This document shows positions 57,636 to 64,000 of a stretch of DNA of 64,000 bases, piece after piece. The notes below the pieces were generated by a model that had not been told where the DNA came from, made no database searches, and saw nothing but the letters and a program-made list of their open reading frames with translations. The stretch is taken from NCBI GenBank assembly GCA_934754775.1, contig CAKVIM010000005.1, positions 50,746-114,745 on the forward strand, in the 5' to 3' direction. Each line of letters opens with the position of its first letter. Within the stretch, counting starts at the first letter, position 1. Source of the stretch: an uncultured Candidatus Melainabacteria bacterium (GTDB lineage: Bacteria; Cyanobacteriota; Vampirovibrionia; Gastranaerophilales; Gastranaerophilaceae). The position numbers and the translations under genes are program-made.

Positions 57636-58204
57636 AATTTGGACGCTAAAGCAATCTCTTTAGGAACATAGCTTGCTAAATATTCAACTGCAGCTTCGGG
57701 AGTTGGTGCAACATAGTACAACTCTCTGGCTTCTTCTTTGGCAAACTTTTCACTTATTATTGTTTCAAAAAATGAGATAAGGTTGTCATAAAATCCTGCA
57801 GTATTCAAAATTATAATTGGCTTAGAATTGTATCCTAATTGTTTTTGTACAATCATCTCAGAAATTTCTTCCAACGTGCCAAAACCACCAGCGAGTGCTA
57901 TTACAGCATCAGAAACTTCATCCATTTTAGCTTTTCTCTCACGCATTCCGGAAGTCTGAATAAACTCATCACAGTCGTTTGGGTTTGCGACGCCAAAATT
58001 AATAAGTTTCTCGGGCATAACTCCGATTATTTTACCACCATTTAATTTAACGGCCGAAGCACAGGCATACATCATCCCAAGCCTGCTTCCGCCATAGACA
58101 ATATTATGGCCGCCTTTTGCTAACAGTGCACCCAAAAGTTCCGCATCTTTATAAAAAACATCCGCTAATTTATTAGAAGATGAAGCAAATACGCATACAT
58201 CCAC
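57632..58204 (-). CDS. LOG-family protein (nucleotide 5'-monophosphate phosphoribohydrolase type)
   Basis: 190 residues of the TIGR00730/LOG family. These enzymes release bases from nucleoside monophosphates; plant members activate cytokinins. Signatures are YGGSRLGMMYACA and AGGFGTLEEISEM, with Glu of the GT-x-x-E motif. The usual PGG is AGG here. The start directly follows the stop of the pilin gene with no gap. Confidence 0.88.
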   Translation of the reverse strand: MDVCVFASSSNKLADVFYKDAELLGALLAKGGHNIVYGGSRLGMMYACASAVKLNGGKIIGVMPEKLINFGVANPNDCDEFIQTSGMRERKAKMDEVSDAVIALAGGFGTLEEISEMIVQKQLGYNSKPIIILNTAGFYDNLISFFETIISEKFAKEEARELYYVAPTPEAAVEYLASYVPKEIALASKF

Positions 58205-58780
58205 TTAGAAACTACCCCCTATCAAATGATAATTAGAACAACATAAACCAGTTCCATCCTTTGAGCACTCTTGTTTTTGAACGGTTATAGGGTCATTTTT
58301 GCAGAATGGTTCAAATCTATCAGAATAAATATTCATACCATAAACATCCTTACCCCACTCATTTGGGCCAACAGAACCGTTTACATCATACATCAATAGC
58401 CCTCTCAAATCACCTTGAGGAGCATCAAATAACTTATATGCAATGATAGAGCTGGTTTGAGTCAATTTAAAATCATTAAATCGGTAGGTACTATTAGGGA
58501 AAGTTCCATTCATAAATGTAATTTTATAAGGAGCCGCTTCACCTTTAATCTCACCGGCTATTATTGATTCAAAAGCTTTTTTGAAGTCAAAATCTTCTTG
58601 ATTCTTTTGAGTATTGATTGCATAAAAAATATTTGCAAAATCAGTCTGAACATTTCTCCATCTTGAAGTATTTTTAGCTTGCAAACTATCATCAAGAGAT
58701 AATGGTGCAACCAAAAATGCCACAATCAAAAATATAACAAACAAAATTGAAACTTCAACTATCGTAAAGCCTTTTTTCAT
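58205..58780 (-). CDS. Type IV pilin/pseudopilin-like protein
   Basis: 191 residues with a prepilin signature at the N-terminus, MKKGFTIVEVSILFVIFLIV, where cleavage after Gly4 is expected and Glu lies at +5. The rest is a globular domain ending in a Cys-rich region (CCSNYHL). It is the second pilin-like gene in the window and is not next to the other. It lies between the LOG and PHP genes in one direction. Confidence 0.8.
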   Translation of the reverse strand: MKKGFTIVEVSILFVIFLIVAFLVAPLSLDDSLQAKNTSRWRNVQTDFANIFYAINTQKNQEDFDFKKAFESIIAGEIKGEAAPYKITFMNGTFPNSTYRFNDFKLTQTSSIIAYKLFDAPQGDLRGLLMYDVNGSVGPNEWGKDVYGMNIYSDRFEPFCKNDPITVQKQECSKDGTGLCCSNYHLIGGSF

Positions 58781-58783
58781 AAA

Positions 58784-59638
58784 TTAACCTCTAGCCATGT
58801 CTAAGTGTTTTTTCTCGTTTACAAGAGAATCATAAATCCATTCCGGTACAAAGTTTTTGCCCAAGATAATCTGCCCGTTCATGATATTAGGTGCGTGGAA
58901 ATCAGAACCACCGGTTACGATCAGTCCCAAATTCTCTGCCATAGAAGAGAAGTACTCAACAATCGCAGGCGAATGTTTCCTGTGATAAGCCTCAATACCT
59001 CTTAAACCACAGTTCATTAATTCCTTAATCAACTTTTCGGCAATATCAATATCATAAGGGTGAGCAATAACAGGGATGCCACCTGCATCGTAGATCACTT
59101 CAACCGCATCAAACGGTGAAACAGTCTTTCTTTCTACATAAACAGGAGAAGCTCTGTGAATATACTTACTATAAGCTTCCATCACATTGCTTGTACCGCC
59201 TGCATTCGTGATTGCTTTTGCTATATGCGGACGACCAATACTGCCGCCTTCTGCGACCATATTTTTAACGTCCTCAAACGCAATTTTTATGCCCTCTTTT
59301 TTTGCAAGCAAGTGCAAAATTTCCTTTGTCTGCTTAATACGAGCCTGTTGCTGAACCTTAAGCAAATTTTTGAAATCACTTTTATTAACGTCCGGGAAAT
59401 ACCCCAATATATGAACTTCATAATCCTTATACAGAGTATTTACTTCAATACCTTGTATAAGTTTGAGTTCAACATCTTTCGTTTTTAAATACTCTTTCGC
59501 CGCATTATAAGACAAAACATTATCATGGTCAGTCAGTGATATTGCCTGCAGACCCGCATCTAGGGCTAAATCCACAATTTTTTCCGGCGAAAATACACCA
59601 TCTGAAAAATAGGTGTGTATGTGAAAATCACCTTTCAT
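58784..59638 (-). CDS. PHP-domain phosphatase
   Basis: 284 residues. The metal-binding PHP motifs are DFHIHTYFSDG (His6, His8), SLTDHDNV, EVNTLY, VIAHPYD and GGSDFHAP. The best match is the YciV/RNase AM group (3',5'-nucleoside bisphosphate or RNA 5' phosphatase). ATG 59638 follows AAAGGTGG. It is next to ymdB and rny, consistent with a role in RNA metabolism. Confidence 0.88.
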   Translation of the reverse strand: MKGDFHIHTYFSDGVFSPEKIVDLALDAGLQAISLTDHDNVLSYNAAKEYLKTKDVELKLIQGIEVNTLYKDYEVHILGYFPDVNKSDFKNLLKVQQQARIKQTKEILHLLAKKEGIKIAFEDVKNMVAEGGSIGRPHIAKAITNAGGTSNVMEAYSKYIHRASPVYVERKTVSPFDAVEVIYDAGGIPVIAHPYDIDIAEKLIKELMNCGLRGIEAYHRKHSPAIVEYFSSMAENLGLIVTGGSDFHAPNIMNGQIILGKNFVPEWIYDSLVNEKKHLDMARG

Positions 59639-59649
59639 ACGCCACCTTT

Positions 59650-60519
59650 CTAGCAACCGTCTCTTTCAACGTTTACCTCACTTTCATTTTTACTATTATC
59701 TATTATCAAATTAATTCTTTTTATAAACTCAGCCTTGGTGTCACTAATCTCAATTTCCACACCATTAACCTGAGCAATCGGAGTTTCTGCAATCTCATAT
59801 CTTTCCGGCAAACTTGTTGACAAGCGTCTGAATGAGGTCGCAAACTCCATTCCTATTACACTTTCTTCAGCACCGCAGAAACCGGCATCAGTAATATATG
59901 CCATACCATCATAAATCTTTTCATCTGCAGTCTGAACATGTGTATGTGTTCCAAAGAATCCTTTTACCAAAGCATTCTCAGAATCGTTAAACTCTTTTGC
60001 TAGGAATTTTGAGAAACAAATTTTTTCTGCAGTAGCTTCTGCATGAAAATCTACCAAAATGTGCTTCACGCCCAATTCCTTTAACTTTTTAATCTCATCT
60101 GCTACAACTTTCCAAGGAGAATCAATAGGCGGCATAAACACACGTCCCAAAGCATTTATAACCCCAAGTTTTTGTCCCTTAACCTCAAAAATTTGTGCTC
60201 CAACGCCCCTTGTTCCTTCCGGATAATTTATCGGACGAACCAGATTTTTAGCATCATCGATGTATTCATAAACATCTTTTTTATCCCAAATGTGATTGCC
60301 GGAAGTAAAACAATCAATCCCTGCATCTGCAAGCTCTTGGTAATTCTTTTTGGTTAGCCCAAAACCGTGAGAAGCGTTTTCTATATTTGCGATAACAAAA
60401 TCCGGCAACTCTGATTTAGCACGCAAAGTTTCTAAGTAACGCTTAACTGCGTTACGCCCCTGTCTGCCTGTTATATCACCAAAGAATAATATTTTTATAT
60501 TTCCAGAATTACCACTCAT
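59650..60519 (-). CDS. ymdB: YmdB-family metallophosphoesterase
   Basis: 289 residues of the TIGR00282 family, a cyclic-nucleotide phosphodiesterase (2',3'- and 3',5'-cAMP). Motifs FFGDITGRQGRNAV, SGNHIWDKKD, DFHAEATAEK and GTHTHVQT bind two metals. It follows rny by 34 bases, as in many Firmicutes. The gap holds a hairpin. Confidence 0.93.
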   Translation of the reverse strand: MSGNSGNIKILFFGDITGRQGRNAVKRYLETLRAKSELPDFVIANIENASHGFGLTKKNYQELADAGIDCFTSGNHIWDKKDVYEYIDDAKNLVRPINYPEGTRGVGAQIFEVKGQKLGVINALGRVFMPPIDSPWKVVADEIKKLKELGVKHILVDFHAEATAEKICFSKFLAKEFNDSENALVKGFFGTHTHVQTADEKIYDGMAYITDAGFCGAEESVIGMEFATSFRRLSTSLPERYEIAETPIAQVNGVEIEISDTKAEFIKRINLIIDNSKNESEVNVERDGC

Positions 60520-60530
60520 TTTAATATTTC

Positions 60531-60549
60531 AGGGGAGAAAATCTCCCCT
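60531..60549. other. Hairpin between rny and ymdB
   Basis: AGGGGAGA (60531-60538) and TCTCCCCT (60542-60549) form a perfect eight-bp stem. There is no T run, so it may be an mRNA processing or stability site rather than a terminator. Confidence 0.55.
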
Positions 60550-60553
60550 TATC

Positions 60554-62074
60554 CTATTTTGCTATTTCTGTTGTTCTGAACTCTCTTACGACTGTAACCT
60601 TGATTTGTCCAGGGTAGTCAAGTTCATCTTCAATCTTCTTCGCAATATCTCTTGCAAGTTTTTGAGAAGCCAAATCATCAAACATTTCTGATTGAACGAT
60701 TACACGAACCTCACGACCTGCTTGAACTGCAAATGATTGTTTAATACCTTCATAGCTATTTACAATTTCTTCAATTTTTTGTAAACGCTTAATGTAGATT
60801 TCTAAAGTATCACGTCTTGCTCCTGGACGACCTGCTGAAATCGCATCCGCAAGTTTTACCAATACAGCTTCAATTGTATTTGCAGTAACGTCATCATGGT
60901 GAGCTTCAATAGCGTGAATAACTTCTTGCTTTTCGCCATATCTTGCAGCCAATTCAACACCCAATTGAATATGTGTACCTTCTTGAGTCTGGTCTACAGC
61001 TTTACCTATATCGTGAAGCAAGCCGGCACGTTTTGCTACATAAACATTAGCTCCTAATTCTGCTGCCAACATTCCTGCAATATGTCCAACTTCCAGAGAG
61101 TGCTTGAGGACATTTTGACCGTAACTTGTTCTATAATAAAGACGTCCAAGATTCTTTATCAACTCCTTGTTAAGTCCCATTATACCCATATCAACTGCGG
61201 CATTTTCGCCCTCTTTCATAATCTTTTTCTCGACTTCTTCACGAGATTTTTCAACAGTTTCTTCAATTCTTACAGGGTGAATACGACCGTCTTGGATAAG
61301 TTTTTCTAATGCAATTTTCGCAATCTCACGTCTTACAGGATCAAAAGCTGATAAAACAACAGCTTCCGGAGTATCGTCAATAATTAAATCAACACCTGTC
61401 AATGTTTCTAATGTTCTAATATTTCGGCCTTCACGCCCAATAATACGTCCCTTCATTTCATCGTTAGGAAGTGAAACTACTGACACAGTTGATTCAACGA
61501 CCTGTTCCATCATGCAACGCTGCATTGTTGTAGAAAGGATTTCTTTTGACTTTTCAAGAGCATCTTCTCTTATTTTTGCTTCATTTTCACGAATTAATTG
61601 CAACTGTTCTTGTGCTAAATCACTCTTCAACTGTTCAAGAAGCATTCTCTTCGCATCCTCAGTTGACATCCCTGCAATTCGCTCAAGCTCAACTGTTTGC
61701 TTTTGAACTATTTCAGCTAAAAAATCCTCTTTTTCAATCAATTGATCTTTTAACTTATCCAACTCAACTTCTTTATCAGTAACTTCTTGAATCTTGTTTT
61801 CAAGCATATCTTCACGTTTAGAAAGTTTTGATTCTATAGCATTAAACTCTCTTCTGCGTTCACGTTCATCTTCATTTAATTGTTCTCTCTCATTATGCAG
61901 AGCTTCTTTTGCCTTAATCATAGCCTCTTTTTGCAAAATAGCTTCTTTTTCCTGCAAATCTTTTTTTGATTGTTCAGTTTGAAAAACCAGATTTTTGTAC
62001 TTAACTCTTTGCACAGCAATTACAGCAATCAGTATAACCAATACAATAATTGCAACGGTTAATAATGCATTCAT
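60554..62074 (-). CDS. rny: Ribonuclease Y
   Basis: Membrane-anchored endoribonuclease that starts mRNA decay. 506 residues: N-terminal membrane helix (1-20), long coiled coil (25-190), KH domain with [16 protein letters not shown], and HD domain with [12 protein letters not shown]. The end [15 protein letters not shown] is typical. AAAGGTGC precedes the ATG. Confidence 0.95.
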   Translation of the reverse strand: MNALLTVAIIVLVILIAVIAVQRVKYKNLVFQTEQSKKDLQEKEAILQKEAMIKAKEALHNEREQLNEDERERRREFNAIESKLSKREDMLENKIQEVTDKEVELDKLKDQLIEKEDFLAEIVQKQTVELERIAGMSTEDAKRMLLEQLKSDLAQEQLQLIRENEAKIREDALEKSKEILSTTMQRCMMEQVVESTVSVVSLPNDEMKGRIIGREGRNIRTLETLTGVDLIIDDTPEAVVLSAFDPVRREIAKIALEKLIQDGRIHPVRIEETVEKSREEVEKKIMKEGENAAVDMGIMGLNKELIKNLGRLYYRTSYGQNVLKHSLEVGHIAGMLAAELGANVYVAKRAGLLHDIGKAVDQTQEGTHIQLGVELAARYGEKQEVIHAIEAHHDDVTANTIEAVLVKLADAISAGRPGARRDTLEIYIKRLQKIEEIVNSYEGIKQSFAVQAGREVRVIVQSEMFDDLASQKLARDIAKKIEDELDYPGQIKVTVVREFRTTEIAK

Positions 62075-62333
62075 CTAGCACCTTTTCCTTTTCTATTTTT
62101 TATGTATACACGACGTCCGGGCACATATAACCTACCCGGCAATCATTAAATATTAATCAATAATCTTCTCTATCGCATATATTTTAAAAAATTTATTATA
62201 CTACTACTGATTTAATCATATCATATAAAGTAGGTTTTGTACATAAGAAAATTAAATCAATTACCTACTACTTTTATCCAATTTATTCACCAACTAATTA
62301 GTTCATAATAAAGATGAAAAAGGGAGGTGTGAT
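62075..62333. promoter_or_regulatory. Divergent intergenic region with a short inverted repeat
   Basis: No gene is seen in these 259 bases. AGTAGGT (62229-62235) and ACCTACT (62263-62269) form an inverted repeat that could be an operator for either flanking gene. GTAGGTTA/CCGGGCA hairpin-like sequence lies near 62117-62142. Confidence 0.35.
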
Positions 62334-62567
62334 ATGAAATATATTAAATACACAGCTTATGTTCTTACACTTATAGGTGCACTAAACTGGGGCTTAGTCG
62401 GTCTGTTCGGTTTCGATTTAGTAGCACAAATTTTTGGCAACATGAGTCTTTTATCAAGAATTATTTATTCTCTTGTTGGCTTAAGTGCAATAGCTTCAGT
62501 CTATTTCATGTACAGTAACAAGAAGCATCAAGAAGAAAGCTGTTGTTTCGGACAATGTAATTTATGA
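62334..62567 (+). CDS. DUF378 family small membrane protein
   Basis: 77 residues with two membrane helices (about 5-27 and 40-60). IGALNWGLVGLFGFDLVA is the DUF378 signature. The C-terminus has a short CCFGQC end. The function is unknown. GGGAGG lies before the ATG. Followed by a strong hairpin. Confidence 0.9.
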   Translation: MKYIKYTAYVLTLIGALNWGLVGLFGFDLVAQIFGNMSLLSRIIYSLVGLSAIASVYFMYSNKKHQEESCCFGQCNL

Positions 62568-62572
62568 TTTTA

Positions 62573-62608
62573 GCAAAAGTGGGCGGGCTTTAGCCCGCCC
62601 ACTTTTGC
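62573..62608 (+). terminator. Hairpin terminator after the DUF378 gene
   Basis: A 17-bp perfect stem (62573-62589 with 62592-62608), GC-rich in the middle, with a two-base centre. The T run is part of the stem (ACTTTTGC), so it could work in both directions. Confidence 0.8.
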
Positions 62609-62636
62609 ATCATTAATATTGCGAAACTTGAGTCAA

Positions 62637-62665
62637 TTTGCTATCATGAAAATAAGGATAGCAAA
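62637..62665. promoter_or_regulatory. Inverted repeat before the HNH gene, possible operator
   Basis: TTTGCTATC (62637-62645) and GATAGCAAA (62657-62665) are perfect complements around 11 bases, ending 12 bases before the ATG. The position suits an operator or an mRNA hairpin. Confidence 0.5.
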
Positions 62666-62677
62666 ACAAGGCTCAAT

Positions 62678-63715
62678 ATGCCCAAAAAGAAACTAAAAAA
62701 AATTACACTTGAAAATTACCTCAATTATTATTACGACATTCCGTATGAGGGCAAAACTTCTGCAGGCAAACCACTTCGAAAGCTCAAAGATATTACTTGT
62801 CCTTATAGAGGAATAAAGATTATTTCGAGCCAAACTATTAAACCGTTTGAAAAACGGCTAACAAAATGTCATACAGCTTCAGACGCAATAATTTTACTTG
62901 GTGATTATCTAGATTATATGCTTCCGGTAGAAAAAGCTATGTTTGCAATTTTTAAGGATTTCTCTCTACTTAATCCTGAGGATAGCTTAGAAAACTGCCT
63001 TCAAATGATTAAGACCAATTGCCTTACGAAACTAAAGCTGGAAGAAATGGAAGTATTAGACGACGTGGATTTTTTAACGAGAAAACTTTCTCCACAAACT
63101 GCATTAAAGATTCGAGCTAAAACGACTAAATGCAGACAAATTATACTTGCTAATTCTAAGCATGACACATTTAAAAGAAAAACATTTCTAAGTTCGTTAG
63201 AAGAAATTATACCAAACGAAAATGAACGAGAAATTTTTAGTGATATAAAAAACAAGGCTCTTTTTCTTCCAACTTCTGAAAGCAGCCGTAATGCTTTTGT
63301 AGTTAAGTATTCAAAACGCCAACAGACAGAAATTATAAGGCGTATATTTATAGCTTCAACGGCATCAATTGAACATATTACCCCCGCTTCGGCCGGTGGA
63401 TTAAATACAATTGGCAACTTTTTACTTACTTCTGCGAGTGGAAACAGATATAGAGAGAACATGCCGCTTACGGAATATATAAAAAGATTTCCAGAGATAC
63501 CTAAATATACGCAGAAATATATTGACGATATTATAAACGAGATTGAAAATGGAAATCTACGTGGTAATGAAACATATCCGTATAAAGTAAAAAAGAAATT
63601 GTTTGAAGAATCCTGCGGGCGAATCGTGATTAGTTTATCGAATTATAAATATTCTGAAGAAGAAGCAGCACAAGCTGTCGCAGAATATGAAGGGGGAAAG
63701 GGGGTAAGAAGTTAA
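62678..63715 (+). CDS. HNH-type endonuclease-like protein
   Basis: 345 residues. A core IEHITPASAGGLNTIGN (Glu232, His233, Asn247) with SGNRYREN (Asn256) has the HNH/His-Me-finger order. The N-terminal 200 residues are helical, and contain a few Cys residues (41, 64, 107, 115) not in CxxC pairs. No methylase, toxin or phage gene is near. AAGG lies before the ATG. The last ten residues (EGGKGVRS) are encoded in the low-complexity G-rich repeat that follows the gene, which suggests its original C-terminus was altered. Confidence 0.65.
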   Translation: MPKKKLKKITLENYLNYYYDIPYEGKTSAGKPLRKLKDITCPYRGIKIISSQTIKPFEKRLTKCHTASDAIILLGDYLDYMLPVEKAMFAIFKDFSLLNPEDSLENCLQMIKTNCLTKLKLEEMEVLDDVDFLTRKLSPQTALKIRAKTTKCRQIILANSKHDTFKRKTFLSSLEEIIPNENEREIFSDIKNKALFLPTSESSRNAFVVKYSKRQQTEIIRRIFIASTASIEHITPASAGGLNTIGNFLLTSASGNRYRENMPLTEYIKRFPEIPKYTQKYIDDIINEIENGNLRGNETYPYKVKKKLFEESCGRIVISLSNYKYSEEEAAQAVAEYEGGKGVRS

Positions 63716-63735
63716 GGGATAAAGGGGATTATCAA
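63690..63735. repeat. G/A-rich tract at a stop codon (site D)
   Basis: Words such as GAAGGGGGAAAGGGGGTAAG and GGGATAAAGGGG span the end of the HNH gene and its stop. The style matches the tract at 3189-3245. No inverted partner is visible. Confidence 0.45.
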
Positions 63736-64000
63736 AAGGCTGAATTTCTCTTTTACTAAAAACTTCCGAACTTATAATCAATCTTACAAGCTAGGAAGTG
63801 AAGTGTAAAAAACGTACCTCAAAATACCGCCATGCCAATAGTTTCACGCAACGTCATCCTGAACACGATTAGTGTGAAGGATTCAACTTTTTATAAACTA
63901 TTATTTCAAGACAAGTCAAGTTAGTAGTCACACCTCTGAGGGTGACTTGTAATTTCTATACAAACTAGTAGTTATTCGATTGTCACCCGACCGTATGTTA
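63736..64000. other. Intergenic end of window with dispersed-repeat-like sequence
   Basis: No gene is supported. GTCATCCTGAACACG followed by GTGTGAAGGATTC resembles common dispersed repeat sequence, and AGTCACACCTCTGAGGGTGACT can fold into a hairpin (about 63933-63954). Confidence 0.4.

Overview
The window is low-GC bacterial DNA with dense genes on both strands and short operons with overlapping stop/start codons. Several genes belong to families I know mainly from Cyanobacteria and relatives: an IctB-type O-antigen-ligase-like membrane protein, DUF3326, DUF4330 and the PDZ/radical-SAM DUF512 protein. They sit beside a non-photosynthetic, gut-like gene set: SpmAB, RNase Y/YmdB, an MlaD-like protein, heptose kinase, and many proteins with short acidic or coiled-coil tails. 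My best inference is a non-photosynthetic cyanobacterial sister lineage (Candidatus Melainabacteria/Vampirovibrionia, probably Gastranaerophilales). This comes from gene content only; there is no rRNA in the window.

Layout. 1-5.3 kb: the tail of a probable gpmI, a SNF2 helicase, a soluble histidine kinase and a calpain-like cysteine peptidase. 5.3-8.5 kb: rpiB-rsfS-TPR-membrane protein operon, then a secreted repeat protein. 8.7-11.8 kb: lysS, thiL, ispD (minus). 11.9-14.3 kb: the rimP-nusA operon, with a leader terminator and a four-helix-bundle (S23-type) cassette between the two genes. 14.3-19.7 kb: a minus cluster of ligA, the IctB-like protein, DUF4330 and heptose kinase. 19.8-25 kb: hypothetical proteins, a CNNM/CBS protein, DUF3326 and a pseudopilin with a glycine minisatellite. 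25-31.4 kb: tig, a repeat-rich intergenic region, a NarL-type regulator, the radical-SAM protein, PadR, a GGDEF/degenerate HD-GYP protein and tRNA-Arg(CCG). 31.5-37.6 kb: nadB-nadC, a TPR protein, an HExxH peptidase, cutA and a GlcD-like oxidase. 37.5-43.8 kb: one giant coiled-coil protein of 2070 residues. 43.9-48.1 kb: spmAB, a zinc-ribbon protein, a membrane protein and a lytic transglycosylase. 48.3-54.5 kb: a three-gene cluster ending in a zinc-ribbon NTPase/TPR protein. 55-57.6 kb: rnpA, an unknown, mlaD-like, upp and a small LuxR-type regulator. 57.6-62.1 kb: LOG protein, pilin, PHP phosphatase, ymdB and rny. 62.3-64 kb: DUF378 protein, an HNH-type protein and repeats.

The most interesting signal is a set of low-complexity G/A- or T/A-rich repeat arms, often inverted, lying directly behind stop codons. 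One pair (12518-12551 and 12975-13008, 32 of 34 positions complementary) encloses a complete S23/four-helix-bundle gene inside the rimP-nusA operon. Four other places (about 50-165, 3189-3245, 17975-18073, 63690-63735) look like shortened or one-armed versions. Together they suggest a mobile cassette that lands behind stop codons. A second signal is four well-formed promoters whose predicted start of transcription falls 0-3 bases before the ATG (22990, 43901, 55105, 56042), which suggests leaderless mRNAs.
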